Source: CANLBN01 sp034111645 | Lineage (GTDB): Bacteria; Pseudomonadota; Gammaproteobacteria; Pseudomonadales; Cellvibrionaceae | DNA: 64,000 nucleotides | Assembly: GCA_034111645.1 (NCBI GenBank) | Contig: JAWUWW010000031.1 | Location: forward strand, 55,743 to 119,742 | Direction of reading: 5' to 3' | Part shown: piece by piece, positions 28,282 through 37,549 of the stretch | Numbering within the stretch: position 1 is the stretch's first letter | Layout: every line of letters begins with the position of its first letter | Notes under the pieces: generated by a model | Database searches by the model: none | What the model saw: only the letters and a program-made list of their open reading frames with translations | Told to the model about the DNA's origin: nothing | Program-made: the position numbers and the translations under genes

Positions 28282-28650
28282 ATGTCTGCATATAATCAAG
28301 GCACTAATCACTTAACTAGGCTTTTGAATGCGACTAGATATTCTATAAATGGTTTTAAGTCTACCTTCAAATACGAACAAGCATTCCGATTAGAATGTTA
28401 TACTTTATTAATCCTTATACCTTTAGCAATATGGATTGGCAGCTCACCATTAGACTATTGCTTGTTAATCGGTAGTTGGGTATTTGTTATGATTATTGAG
28501 ATGTTAAATAGTGCCATTGAGGCGGCTATAGATCGTATTGGCAAGGAAACTCATGAACTCTCTGGTCGAGCAAAGGATATTGGCTCTGCGGCCGTAATGC
28601 TTAGTGTTTTATTAGCAGGCGGAATATGGTTAACAATATTATTCACGTAA
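28282..28650 (+). CDS. dgkA: diacylglycerol kinase
   Basis: Small trimeric inner-membrane kinase that phosphorylates diacylglycerol to phosphatidic acid, recycling lipid by-products of periplasmic glucan or LPS modification. The 122 residues carry three membrane helices and the signature EMLNSAIEAAIDRIGKE followed by HELSGRAKDIGSAAV, which includes the catalytic and metal-binding Glu residues. It lies 22 nt after the DUF971 gene and ends 13 nt from the convergent HD-GYP gene. Confidence 0.95.
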   Translation: MSAYNQGTNHLTRLLNATRYSINGFKSTFKYEQAFRLECYTLLILIPLAIWIGSSPLDYCLLIGSWVFVMIIEMLNSAIEAAIDRIGKETHELSGRAKDIGSAAVMLSVLLAGGIWLTILFT

Positions 28651-28663
28651 ATAAAAATATTTT

Positions 28664-30031
28664 CTACTTTCGTTGAAAAAACGAAATCAAGCTTTGCTTA
28701 AAATCTTTTAATAAATAATTATCGCGTATTTCATTAATATCTATATCGTAACTACCTGGTTCTAAATCTTGAGCAATCTCGATTTTTTCAACCTCATCTC
28801 GACGTTTTTTACCTGTGTCAATCAGGGCTTGTTTATTTATTTCATCTTTAGCAAGATCTAATATTTTACGCTTTTTAAGTGGCTGCTTGAATTCATTTAA
28901 TAACAACATAACTTTTGGCTTTAAGCGACGTTCAAAATTTTGTTCGATCACTATACCCACTTGTCCCGTCGTCAGCTCAACTAAAGTTCCCGTAGGATAA
29001 AGACCAATTGCGCGAATAAACTCTACCACTAAATCTTCTTGAAACTCTATACCACGGACTTCATACAAATGCGAAACTGCTTGTGAAGGTGCTATAGGGT
29101 CGCTCACCCCGCGAGGATTAGTAACCTCATCATAAAATGTAACAATGCCGGCAATCTTACCCAACAGTGGAATATTATCGCCCTTTAAATGTCGAGGAAA
29201 GCCACTGCCATTAATACGCTCACAATGAGTTTTTACAACGGCAACAACTCGCGGCTCTACGCCTTTTATTTGTTTAAGTATCTCGACACCTTTATCAATA
29301 AAACCCTCATATTCCGCCTGCTCTTGCGTGGTTCTATCATCATCTAATAAAAGCTCTCGACGAATATGCGTCTTGCCGACATCTTTCAGTAAAACAGCTA
29401 AGGCAAGTGTATCTAACTCAGACTTTGCTAATCCAATATGACGCCCTAGTAAAATAGCCCATACCGCCGAGCGCACTGCATGACCATATGTATGCTCATC
29501 AGTATCACGAATACGCGATAGCCAGGTAAAAGCATCGGGGTTGCGTAAGATACTATCAACCATAGAGCCTGCAACACGTTTTGTATCATGTACCGAGGTA
29601 ACATTACCGCTACCCACTTGAACCATGACTTCACCAACAGCACCAAACACAAGTTGATGCAGTTGGCGGGCTTTCTTAGCCTCTTTCTCTAGTGACTCTT
29701 GCTTGGCATAAGTGTTCAAACTCACTTTAATCGGGGCTAAAGATGAAACTGATGGCTGTTTAACTTTATGAACAGACGTTCGACTTTTTTCCCTAGGCTC
29801 CATAGTCTTAAGGTTGGCTTTAGCCGGTGCGGCACCTTTGGTTATATCGATATAAACATGGTTGCAGTGTGTTTTTAATTGTTTAATTTGATCAAGGTCG
29901 TGAACATAAAATCCTTGAATAGGAAATGGAGTTTGCGTCCACGGGCGATCAAGCCCCGATACGAACATACCAATTGTAATTTCAGCTACATCGATTTTAA
30001 CTTGTTTAACAGCCAAACTTATTTGCCTCAA
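28664..30031 (-). CDS. DUF3391 + degenerate HD-GYP domain protein
   Basis: 455-residue cytoplasmic protein with an N-terminal DUF3391 domain (about 10-130) and an HD-GYP-type domain (about 150-330). HD-GYP proteins normally hydrolyse cyclic di-GMP through a metal centre. Here several ligands are changed: the HD dyad reads K216-D217 (LLKDVGK), the HxxxG histidine before GVEIL is F244, and HHE reads H269-C270-E271 (THCERINGSGFP, with GFP for GYP). It therefore probably acts as a sensor or scaffold rather than a phosphodiesterase. About 225 nt separate it from hemE; co-transcription is uncertain. Confidence 0.85.
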   Translation of the reverse strand: MRQISLAVKQVKIDVAEITIGMFVSGLDRPWTQTPFPIQGFYVHDLDQIKQLKTHCNHVYIDITKGAAPAKANLKTMEPREKSRTSVHKVKQPSVSSLAPIKVSLNTYAKQESLEKEAKKARQLHQLVFGAVGEVMVQVGSGNVTSVHDTKRVAGSMVDSILRNPDAFTWLSRIRDTDEHTYGHAVRSAVWAILLGRHIGLAKSELDTLALAVLLKDVGKTHIRRELLLDDDRTTQEQAEYEGFIDKGVEILKQIKGVEPRVVAVVKTHCERINGSGFPRHLKGDNIPLLGKIAGIVTFYDEVTNPRGVSDPIAPSQAVSHLYEVRGIEFQEDLVVEFIRAIGLYPTGTLVELTTGQVGIVIEQNFERRLKPKVMLLLNEFKQPLKKRKILDLAKDEINKQALIDTGKKRRDEVEKIEIAQDLEPGSYDIDINEIRDNYLLKDFKQSLISFFQRK

Positions 30032-30186
30032 TATTTGAGTAAAAACAGATAAATATCCTCAATAGTATTTTTTATTTTTCTATATTGGCTTTCTTACTAA
30101 ATCTGTTTAAATTTATTCGATGATGATTTGGTAGCATTTTTCAATATACTATTTTTACCAAAACTATTATTTACCGATCTTTATAT

Positions 30187-30216
30187 TTATCGAATTACTT
30201 ATCGAATTACTTATCG
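30187..30216. repeat. 12-bp tandem repeat, 2.5 copies
   Basis: TTATCGAATTAC occurs twice head to tail followed by TTATCG, in the AT-rich gap between hemE and the HD-GYP gene. No known element. Confidence 0.75.
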
Positions 30217-30256
30217 CACTAATTGTTAAAACTTTGCGAAAGCGTCCATCAACTAA

Positions 30257-31327
30257 TTAACTGGAAGATAATTCTGCTACCGCCTTAAAAAAAGCACCCA
30301 CATTTTCTGGCTTTGCTTGCGGCGTTACCCCATGTCCTAAGTTAAATATATGCCCGCTACCCTTACCATAAGCTTTTAATATTGATGCAACTTCTTCACG
30401 AATTCTAGCAGGATCTGTATACAGTATAGCTGGGTCCATATTACCTTGTAGAGAAACTTTATCGCCAACACAAGCGCGCGCGCGCTCGATATCCGTAGTC
30501 CAGTCGAGCCCAAGACAATCTGCACCTGTATTAGCCATCAGCTCAAGCCACTGACCACCGCCTTTAGTAAACAAAATAACCGGTACAGGACGTCCTTCAT
30601 GCTCTTTTATCAAGCCATCTATAATGCGCTGCATGGGTCTGAGAGAATAGATTTGATAAGCATTATGGGACAAGGCCCCACCCCAAGAATCAAACAATTG
30701 AACTGCCTGAGCACCCGCTTTAATCTGTGCGTTTAAGTAATCCGTAATCGACTCGACAAGCTTATCAATAAGTAACTGAAACACTTCAGGTTGTTGATAC
30801 ATCATTGCCTTAGTTTGGGCATAATCCTTACTCGAGCCACCTTCAACCATATACGTTGCCAAGGTCCACGGACTTCCAGAAAACCCAATAAGAGGCACTC
30901 TACCCCCTAATTCTTTCCTAATCAGCGTTACAGCATCGGTGACATAGGACAAATCCCTCGCTGTATTAACCACTGGCAGCGCTTCTATATCGGCCGAGGT
31001 TGACACAGATTTTTTAAACCTAGGGCCCTCACCTGTCTCAAAATAAAGACCTAAGCCCATTGCATCGGGGATCGTTAAAATATCCGAAAACAAAATCGCA
31101 GCATCGATCTCTGGATAGCGATCTAATGGCTGTAAAGTTACCTCACAGGCTAACTGCGGATTACTGCAAAGACTCATAAAGTCCCCAGCCTTTGCTCTCA
31201 GTGCCCTATATTCTGGCAAATAACGTCCAGCCTGACGCATCATCCAAACCGGGGTCCTATCTACAGGCTGACGCCTTAATGCACGTAAAAAGCGATCATT
31301 CTTTAACTCAGGTGTAGATTCGGACAT
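30257..31327 (-). CDS. hemE: uroporphyrinogen decarboxylase
   Basis: Cofactor-free cytoplasmic enzyme removing four carboxyl groups from uroporphyrinogen III to give coproporphyrinogen III in haem synthesis. The ATG at 31327 gives 356 residues, the family length, starting MSESTPELKNDRFLRAL; an in-frame upstream start would add 15 residues unlike the family. Signatures: PVWMMRQAGRYLPEYR (near 23-38), AAILFSDIL, GFSGSPWTLATYMVEGG and NLGHGVTPQAKPENV. Monocistronic in appearance. Confidence 0.96.
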   Translation of the reverse strand: MSESTPELKNDRFLRALRRQPVDRTPVWMMRQAGRYLPEYRALRAKAGDFMSLCSNPQLACEVTLQPLDRYPEIDAAILFSDILTIPDAMGLGLYFETGEGPRFKKSVSTSADIEALPVVNTARDLSYVTDAVTLIRKELGGRVPLIGFSGSPWTLATYMVEGGSSKDYAQTKAMMYQQPEVFQLLIDKLVESITDYLNAQIKAGAQAVQLFDSWGGALSHNAYQIYSLRPMQRIIDGLIKEHEGRPVPVILFTKGGGQWLELMANTGADCLGLDWTTDIERARACVGDKVSLQGNMDPAILYTDPARIREEVASILKAYGKGSGHIFNLGHGVTPQAKPENVGAFFKAVAELSSS

Positions 31328-31529
31328 AGGATAATATTTCTGCTTGAAAAAGTATTTGCATTGTACTTGCAAAGCAACAATTTCACCATAATAAGTCTTT
31401 TTGTGGTCATACCAGCAATACTTATACTTATATTTCTGTCAAACTCTCTGGATCATTATTACAATTATCTTTTATAACTACTTTATCCCTTAGATAACTC
31501 ACTACAACGCTGATCATAAAACAACATCC

Positions 31530-32438
31530 ATGGATATTTTTTTTCGCATTATAGATATTATATTTCCTATTTTTAGTATTGTTGCTTTAGGATTGATTTA
31601 CGGCAGACAATTTAAACCCGATATGAAGGTCGCTAACCTTCTCAATATGGAGGTTTTTGTACCCGCACTGATTTTTTCAGTATTAGTCGGCCAATCGGTC
31701 GATGTTAGAGAATATATTCCTCTTATTACTGCAGGTTTATTTATCGTTTTAGGCTCCGGAATCTTAATTTGGCCCATCGCTAAATTCTTTAATATCAGCA
31801 TGAAAACCCTAGCACCAACGATGATGTTTAATAATTCCGGCAATATGGCATTACCTTTAATGGTATTGACCTTTGGCGAATCAGCACTGCCTATTGCGAT
31901 GATATTATTTCTTGTAGGAAACACGCTTCATTTCACACTTGGGACTGCATGGCTAAATAATAATGGGCACAGCAATTTACGCTCAATGATATCACCGCTA
32001 ACAATAGCGACTTTGATTGGCATTGTATTGGGTGCCAGTAGTATCGAAATGAATAAGACCCTCTTCTTACCTATAGAGTTAATGGGTCAAATTGTGATTC
32101 CACTGATGCTATTTAGCTTAGGCGTAAGACTTGCGAGCTCATCATTCAAAACATTTAAAGTTGGCATAATTGGCGGGCTTGGTTGTCCAGCGACCGGACT
32201 TATCTTGGTTATTATCCTTTTACCCATCTTTGAGCTGATGCAAATAGAATTAACGCAAATGGAGGTAGGGGCTTTATTTTTATTTGGTGCGCTACCGCCT
32301 GCTATCCTTAATTTTATGTTTGCAGAGCGCTACAACCAAGAACCCGATAAAGTTGCATCTATTGTTATTATTGGCAATGCACTATCACTAGTAACACTGC
32401 CTCTAGTATTAGGCTATGTTCTACCAAGATTTACCTAG
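31530..32438 (+). CDS. AEC family permease
   Basis: Inner-membrane transporter of the auxin efflux carrier (AEC) family, which in bacteria includes malate and other organic-acid permeases. The 302 residues form about ten membrane helices in two halves, with the conserved NNSGNMALPL motif (about residues 102-111) and a second-half GALPPAILNFMFAERYN segment. Substrate cannot be predicted. It is a lone + strand gene between hemE and the NADAR gene, with 13 nt to the convergent neighbour. Confidence 0.85.
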   Translation: MDIFFRIIDIIFPIFSIVALGLIYGRQFKPDMKVANLLNMEVFVPALIFSVLVGQSVDVREYIPLITAGLFIVLGSGILIWPIAKFFNISMKTLAPTMMFNNSGNMALPLMVLTFGESALPIAMILFLVGNTLHFTLGTAWLNNNGHSNLRSMISPLTIATLIGIVLGASSIEMNKTLFLPIELMGQIVIPLMLFSLGVRLASSSFKTFKVGIIGGLGCPATGLILVIILLPIFELMQIELTQMEVGALFLFGALPPAILNFMFAERYNQEPDKVASIVIIGNALSLVTLPLVLGYVLPRFT

Positions 32439-32451
32439 ATACTCTCCAGAC

Positions 32452-32910
32452 TTAGGATTGAATTTTTTGACGAATATCCATCCATACTTTACCCAACATA
32501 TTCTCACCTCGTTGGTCACGACCTACCCCCCAATAGTGATCATACAACGAGGTTTCAATCAATAAGTTATCGCCAGTTTCTAGCAAACGCTCTTTAACTA
32601 AGGGGTACTCAGCAGTAATTCGATAAAGTGCGCGGGTCATCCAAACTCGACGCTTATCCTTCCAACCTTTTACCTTTCTTTTAAAGCGTCGGCTTCCAAG
32701 TTGATGCGCTTTTTGGCCAGATTCAGCGCTTAAGATATGATCAACATATGCCATACCCTCAAATTTATGTGCTTGATAATAATGTTCAGCGGTCGGCCAA
32801 CGATAATCTTCTAATTCAAATGGACACTGTGCCACCGTGGACAATAAATCTGTTTCATCAAGCCTAGAAAAACGCATAGCATTTTCTAATGTGAGGTCAT
32901 GTTCTAACAA
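32452..32910 (-). CDS. NADAR-domain (YbiA-like) N-glycosidase
   Basis: 152-residue protein of the NADAR/YbiA family. Motifs: WPTAEHYYQAHKF (about 39-51), GQKAHQLGSRR, and DHYWGVGRDQRGENMLG (about 120-136). YbiA-type members cleave unstable early riboflavin intermediates; other NADAR proteins remove ADP-ribose from guanine. The TTG at 32910 is chosen: it directly follows the stop of the upstream gene, with GGAAG eight bases before it. An ATG at 32877 is possible. It is the last gene of a same-strand series that begins with riboflavin genes, favouring the riboflavin clean-up role, though this is inference. Confidence 0.85.
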   Translation of the reverse strand: MLEHDLTLENAMRFSRLDETDLLSTVAQCPFELEDYRWPTAEHYYQAHKFEGMAYVDHILSAESGQKAHQLGSRRFKRKVKGWKDKRRVWMTRALYRITAEYPLVKERLLETGDNLLIETSLYDHYWGVGRDQRGENMLGKVWMDIRQKIQS

Positions 32911-33558
32911 TTATTTGGCTTCCATAATTAGTATACCGTTATCGGTACGAAGATTTACTTTACTCAAAAAGCTATTCCCCAACAAAGTGACTGATAATGC
33001 ATTATTTAAACTGACGGATGCCGCAATATTATAGTAAGTGATTGCACCAATAGTCACCTTATCTAAATTAACTAAGCGAGCTTGTGCAATTCCATTAGCG
33101 GTTTGAATACTGCTCGGAGTTCCATTTTTGTAGTCAATTCCTAAGCGTATGGCCGTTGATAAATTCATCGAAATAAAGCTTGCGCCTGTATCGACAAGAA
33201 ACTCAACACTTCGACCATTTATCTGACCTCCTACCCAATGATGCCCGCCACGCTGACTCGTTATTCGTACAATTTTACTTTTAGGCTTTTGATAGGTTCC
33301 ACCAATCTGGTTAGAAAGCCCTATACGTTGGCGCTTTCCATCTATTTCTAACACTGCCTCTTTACTGCTTGCTTCAATTAACTTAACACCAAATTTTTCT
33401 TTGCCTTTTTTCAGCAAAACCTGCTCGCCATCGATTATCAATAAAGCCGCGCCGGCAAATAATCCTTTTACGGTAATATCATTCGCACTCGACACAAGCG
33501 CTGAAAAACACATGAAAAAAATCAATAAAAAGAATCGACTATAGGTACTCATGCGCAT
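32911..33558 (-). CDS. periplasmic retropepsin-like aspartic protease (TIGR02281-type)
   Basis: 215-residue exported protein: signal peptide (about 1-25, ending LVSSA), a small N-terminal domain, and a retropepsin fold with the active motif FLVDTGASFISMN (catalytic D123). A single DTGA motif implies dimer formation as in viral proteases. Family members are widespread in proteobacteria without an assigned substrate. It starts 18 nt after pgpA and its stop abuts the NADAR start, so all three are probably on one transcript. Confidence 0.85.
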   Translation of the reverse strand: MRMSTYSRFFLLIFFMCFSALVSSANDITVKGLFAGAALLIIDGEQVLLKKGKEKFGVKLIEASSKEAVLEIDGKRQRIGLSNQIGGTYQKPKSKIVRITSQRGGHHWVGGQINGRSVEFLVDTGASFISMNLSTAIRLGIDYKNGTPSSIQTANGIAQARLVNLDKVTIGAITYYNIAASVSLNNALSVTLLGNSFLSKVNLRTDNGILIMEAK

Positions 33559-33576
33559 GCTTCCCTAATCAAAAAC

Positions 33577-34068
33577 TCAGTAAAACCAAACTATAACGAT
33601 AGACAAGGCTAAACCTGCATAAACCCCAGCCAATACATCATCAAACATAATTCCAAAGCCACCGTGAATTTTTTTATCCACCCAACTAATGGGCCACGGT
33701 TTAATAATGTCGAAAAACCGAAAAAAAATAAAGCCCAGCAATAATAATATCCAGTCTAGACTAACTCCCAATAATGGCAACACCAACATTGTTAACCAAA
33801 AGCCAACAAATTCATCCCAAACAATAGCTGGATGATCATGCACTCCTAGCGCCATTGCAGTAGCATTACATAAATAAATGCCTATAAAAAAGCTAACGAT
33901 AACGATAAGCAATTGCCATTCAAGCAATGCAGCGGAAAACAGTAAATAGAAAGGGATAGCTGCTAGAGTACCAAAAGTTCCTGGCGCTTTTGGCGCAAGA
34001 CCACTTCCAAAACCTAGGGCTAGTAATTGTATCGGATGTTTTAACAATATTGAAAAACTAGGAAGCAA
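33577..34068 (-). CDS. pgpA: phosphatidylglycerophosphatase A
   Basis: Inner-membrane phosphatase converting phosphatidylglycerophosphate to phosphatidylglycerol. The 163 residues have several membrane helices and the conserved GSGLAPKAPGTFGTLAAIP (about 20-38), HDHPAIVWDEFVGFW with acidic metal ligands, and KPWPISWVDKKIHGGFGIMFDDVLAGVYAG. It overlaps the end of thiL by 11 nt, the standard thiL-pgpA linkage. Confidence 0.95.
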   Translation of the reverse strand: MLPSFSILLKHPIQLLALGFGSGLAPKAPGTFGTLAAIPFYLLFSAALLEWQLLIVIVSFFIGIYLCNATAMALGVHDHPAIVWDEFVGFWLTMLVLPLLGVSLDWILLLLGFIFFRFFDIIKPWPISWVDKKIHGGFGIMFDDVLAGVYAGLALSIVIVWFY

Positions 34069-35068
34069 AATGTTGGTATCCTTTAGAATCAGCTAACAAA
34101 GATGTGATTTCAATTTTTTTACCTTCTTTACAACAAACTACTTCGTGTTGATCTTTAGTTAAATCTGTCGCAAGCACTTTACCAATCCTTGTCGCAGCGA
34201 GTTCTCCATTTTTTATTAAGTCCGTTATTTTTTTCAGATATTTATCGGGCACAGTAAAAGCAATTTGATAATCATCGCCACCGCTTAATGCAAAACTTAA
34301 TGCTTTGGTATCACCCACCAAACTTTTACATGCAGGTGATAGTGGTAAGCTCTCAATATCTAAGGCAATATCAACTTTGCTAGCCGTCGCTATGTGTTGT
34401 AAATCAGCTAGTAGACCATCAGAGATATCAATGGCAGCATGGGCAAAATTTATTATTTTCAACGCGGCATATATTTGTGGCTCGGGGCAATAAAAACGCT
34501 CCCGCAAATATTTTTTTTGGGATTCGTCAATATCATTCAAACTTAAATCATTATTTATTAATGCAAGTGCGCTCGCGCCATCACCAATAAAACCCGTTAC
34601 AAAAACAATATCTCCAGCTTCCGCCCGATCGCGTCTAAGCGCCTTACCTACCTCAACTATACCATGCACTTGCAAGGTAATTGTCAACGGCCCCTGAGTA
34701 GTGTCGCCACCAACTAACTCACACTGATACTGTTGTGCGATATTTAGTAATGCATGACTGAATGATGCGATCCAATCAATATCTGCACTAGGCAAGCTTA
34801 AGCCTAAAGTAAACCAAAGTGGTGTTGCTCCCATAGCAGCAAGATCACTTAAACAAGTACAAAATGCACGCGTTGCTATTTGTTCTGGCTGCGCATCAAC
34901 AGGAAAATGCCGACCGCAAACCAAGGTATCCATTGATACAACTAGGTGATGATTTTGTGGAACCGATAATATGGCACAGTCATCGCCTATGCCTTTAATG
35001 ACTGAGGCACTACCTACAGATGATGGAGGCGATTTAAAGAATTGGTTTATGATCTCGAATTCTTTCAA
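34058..35068 (-). CDS. thiL: thiamine-monophosphate kinase
   Basis: ATP-dependent conversion of thiamine monophosphate to thiamine diphosphate, the coenzyme used for instance by Dxs. The 336 residues show GIGDDCAILSVP (near 26), SMDTLVCGRHFP, CLSDLAAMGATPLWFTLGLSLP, VGGDTTQGPLTITLQVHG, FIGDGASALAL and DISDGLLADLQHIA, all family blocks with Asp metal ligands. It follows nusB by 31 nt. Confidence 0.96.
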   Translation of the reverse strand: MKEFEIINQFFKSPPSSVGSASVIKGIGDDCAILSVPQNHHLVVSMDTLVCGRHFPVDAQPEQIATRAFCTCLSDLAAMGATPLWFTLGLSLPSADIDWIASFSHALLNIAQQYQCELVGGDTTQGPLTITLQVHGIVEVGKALRRDRAEAGDIVFVTGFIGDGASALALINNDLSLNDIDESQKKYLRERFYCPEPQIYAALKIINFAHAAIDISDGLLADLQHIATASKVDIALDIESLPLSPACKSLVGDTKALSFALSGGDDYQIAFTVPDKYLKKITDLIKNGELAATRIGKVLATDLTKDQHEVVCCKEGKKIEITSLLADSKGYQHFAS

Positions 35069-35099
35069 AACAACTTACCGTTAACCTTTAAAAAATTAA

Positions 35100-35546
35100 T
35101 TATTGTTTTTTTTCTGCCTGCACTTCTAAAGATCGTAATTTAGGGGCCAACTGATCTAGCACCCCATTAATAAACTTAAAGCTATCAACGGCTCCAAATT
35201 TTTTTCCCAAAGACACTGACTCATTGATAACGACTTTATATGGCACATCAGGTCGATATGCAAACTCATATGCTGCCATCCGTAATAATGATATGGTAAT
35301 AGCATCGAGCTCTTTCAAACTTCTATCTTGCAAAAACTCTTTATAAAGTTCATCTAATTCATCAGCACATGCTGGTATTTTTTGAACAAGCTCATGCAAA
35401 TAATCAGTATCGACATGAGTCATATCATTGTCTGTTTTAAATTCTGCCTCAATGATATGTGGCGCTGTTTGCGTCATCTGCCATTGATATAATGCTTGCA
35501 TGCCATAATGTCGAGCTTTACGACGAGTTGCAGGTGACACTTTCAT
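35100..35546 (-). CDS. nusB: transcription antitermination protein NusB
   Basis: Binds boxA RNA with NusE (S10) to support rRNA antitermination. The ATG at 35546 gives 148 residues starting MKVSPATRRKARHYGMQALYQW; AGG lies seven bases upstream, better than the in-frame GTG at 35570. Conserved LLRMAAYEFAYRPDVPYKVV, INESVSLGKKFG and FINGVLDQLA are present. It sits between ribH and thiL, the usual place. Confidence 0.96.
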   Translation of the reverse strand: MKVSPATRRKARHYGMQALYQWQMTQTAPHIIEAEFKTDNDMTHVDTDYLHELVQKIPACADELDELYKEFLQDRSLKELDAITISLLRMAAYEFAYRPDVPYKVVINESVSLGKKFGAVDSFKFINGVLDQLAPKLRSLEVQAEKKQ

Positions 35547-35719
35547 ATTAATACCTAAAAAATATTTCACTTTTAGAACTTAAGTTACTTTTAGATTAAC
35601 CTTAAGTATTTGTAAGCTGTTTAGTAAAATTTATCAAAAAACAAAAACTTTATTTCAATTATATCTTTGTAACAGCAGAAATCTTTCATCACACAAAAAA
35701 TAACTAACGTGCAAAAATA

Positions 35720-36199
35720 TTATAAATTCTTTTTCCAATACAATAACTCAGATACAGCAAACACTGCCTCTACGCCTTTATTAGCGATTGAATCATCTGA
35801 CCGCGCGCGCGCATCAGCAATAGTGTTAACACCTATTACCTCATTAATAACGGGCTTATTAAAACGATCTGAGACCCGACTAAAACCATCAACGACTGTC
35901 TGAATAACAGAATCATCATGCGTTGTGTTGCCTTTTAAAACAACACCAAAAGCAATAATGGCATCAAGGCTTGAGTCATTTTCAAACAAACAGCGCGCTG
36001 CATAGGGCAACTCTAAAGAGCCAGGAATCTTATGAACCGAAATATCTTCTGGATGCACATCGAGAGCGATTAATTCTTGCTGCGCTCTTGCAATCATTGC
36101 ATCAACACACTCGGGGTGCCACATCGCTGCAATAATAGCGATGCGCGCGTTAGGGATTTTGTGAAATTCACTAACGGGTTTAGGTAAATAACCTGCCAT
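35720..36199 (-). CDS. ribH: 6,7-dimethyl-8-ribityllumazine synthase
   Basis: Condenses 5-amino-6-ribitylaminouracil with 3,4-dihydroxy-2-butanone 4-phosphate, the penultimate riboflavin step; forms pentamers or icosahedral shells. The 159 residues show KIPGSLELPYAARCLF (about 58-73), IIAFGVVLKGNTTHDD with the catalytic His, and PVINEVIGVNTIADARARSD. About 140 nt follow ribB and about 170 nt precede nusB, so spacing is loose for an operon. Confidence 0.96.
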   Translation of the reverse strand: MAGYLPKPVSEFHKIPNARIAIIAAMWHPECVDAMIARAQQELIALDVHPEDISVHKIPGSLELPYAARCLFENDSSLDAIIAFGVVLKGNTTHDDSVIQTVVDGFSRVSDRFNKPVINEVIGVNTIADARARSDDSIANKGVEAVFAVSELLYWKKNL

Positions 36200-36338
36200 A
36201 ACATTTTCCTAACAATAATCTTTTTGCCGACACTTGATGTCAATCAATGCCTGAGTTATTTAGCGTCAGACCAAATCGCTAAGTATTAAAATGTGATCAC
36301 TGATTTCATCATGATAAAAACTATTTAATGATGACTCT

Positions 36339-37454
36339 TTATGAGTTACTCTCAGGATTATCTATTAAATCAACTACTTCTAAATCGAAACCAGAAATTG
36401 CAGAAAACTTAAAGGGTGCCGACATCAAGCGCATCTTAAACACGCCTAATTCTCGTAATATTTGAGCACCTGTTCCCACCTGACGATAAACATTGTCTGT
36501 TGTTGCTTTTTTAGTTTTGCCTTCGAGCATTAACGTAATAGACTCCTCCATATCAACATTAGTTTGGTTATAACACATCAATACAACCACACCTTTTTGC
36601 TCTTTTTCAACCATGCCCAATGCATCGTGGAACATCCATGGAATAAAGTCATCCCCATCACGCTGTAACGTTAATATATCTTTCACTGCATCTAAAACAT
36701 GTACACGCACTAAAGGAATATCTTCTGGAGCAATATCACCTTTATGCAAAGCGAAGTGTACATCACCGCTGGCTAAATCTTTAAATGTGCTCAAATTAAA
36801 ATAACCATATCGCGTTTTCACGGGTCTTTGACTCGTTTTTTCAATGGTCTTTTCTTTTACCGAACGATAGTGGATTAAATCTGCAATCGTGCCTATTTTT
36901 AAATCATGCTCGCGAGCGAATTTTTTTAAATCATCAAGACGGGCCATGGTGCCATCTTCATTCATAATTTCGATAATCGCTGCTGCGGGTTCATAACCCG
37001 CTAATTTTGCTAAATCGCAACCCGCCTCTGTGTGACCAGCACGACTCAACACTCCACCAGGCTGAGCCATTAATGGAAAGATATGGCCAGGCTGCACGAT
37101 ACTCTTGGCAGTTGCGTTTTGGCCTACAGCTGAGCGAATAGTATGTGCGCGATCAGCAGCTGAAATACCCGTAGTAACGCCTTCAGCAGCTTCGATAGAT
37201 ACTGTGAAGTTTGTCGAGTATTGCGCTTGGTTGTTATTTACCATTAATGGTAAATCTAGAGTTCGGCAACGACTTTCTGTTAACGTTAAACAGATAAGGC
37301 CGCGAGCATGCGTTGCCATAAAGTTTATATCTGCAGCACGAACATGTTCAGCGACCATTATAAGGTCACCTTCATTTTCTCGATCTTCATCGTCCATTAA
37401 AATAATCATTTTACCCTGACGTAAATCAGCGATTAATTCTTCGACTGTATTCAT
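36339..37454 (-). CDS. ribB: 3,4-dihydroxy-2-butanone-4-phosphate synthase with RibA-like C-domain (RibBX type)
   Basis: The N-terminal domain (1-200) makes 3,4-dihydroxy-2-butanone 4-phosphate from ribulose 5-phosphate: DDEDRENEGDLIMVAEH (21-37), AHTIRSAV, and GHTEAGCDLAKLAGY are intact. The C-terminal domain (about 205-371) has the GTP cyclohydrolase II fold outline (VRVHVLDAVKDIL, ATTDNVYRQVGTGAQILRELG) but lacks the zinc cysteine cluster needed for catalysis. This matches the known RibBX arrangement, where the C-domain is not a cyclohydrolase. A separate ribA gene must exist elsewhere. Labels such as bifunctional RibBA would be wrong here. Confidence 0.92.
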   Translation of the reverse strand: MNTVEELIADLRQGKMIILMDDEDRENEGDLIMVAEHVRAADINFMATHARGLICLTLTESRCRTLDLPLMVNNNQAQYSTNFTVSIEAAEGVTTGISAADRAHTIRSAVGQNATAKSIVQPGHIFPLMAQPGGVLSRAGHTEAGCDLAKLAGYEPAAAIIEIMNEDGTMARLDDLKKFAREHDLKIGTIADLIHYRSVKEKTIEKTSQRPVKTRYGYFNLSTFKDLASGDVHFALHKGDIAPEDIPLVRVHVLDAVKDILTLQRDGDDFIPWMFHDALGMVEKEQKGVVVLMCYNQTNVDMEESITLMLEGKTKKATTDNVYRQVGTGAQILRELGVFKMRLMSAPFKFSAISGFDLEVVDLIDNPESNS

Positions 37455-37549
37455 TTATCTATTTATTCCAAAAATTCTTAGTGCGAGTTATTTCTCAATA
37501 TCTATTTATTTATTGCTAGTCTACAGCTTTTAAATACTAACTTTTGTTA

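Noticed and set aside
28664..28690. Short inverted repeat at the convergent dgkA/HD-GYP ends
   Set aside because: Only seven base pairs, mostly within the HD-GYP stop region, with no T-tract.
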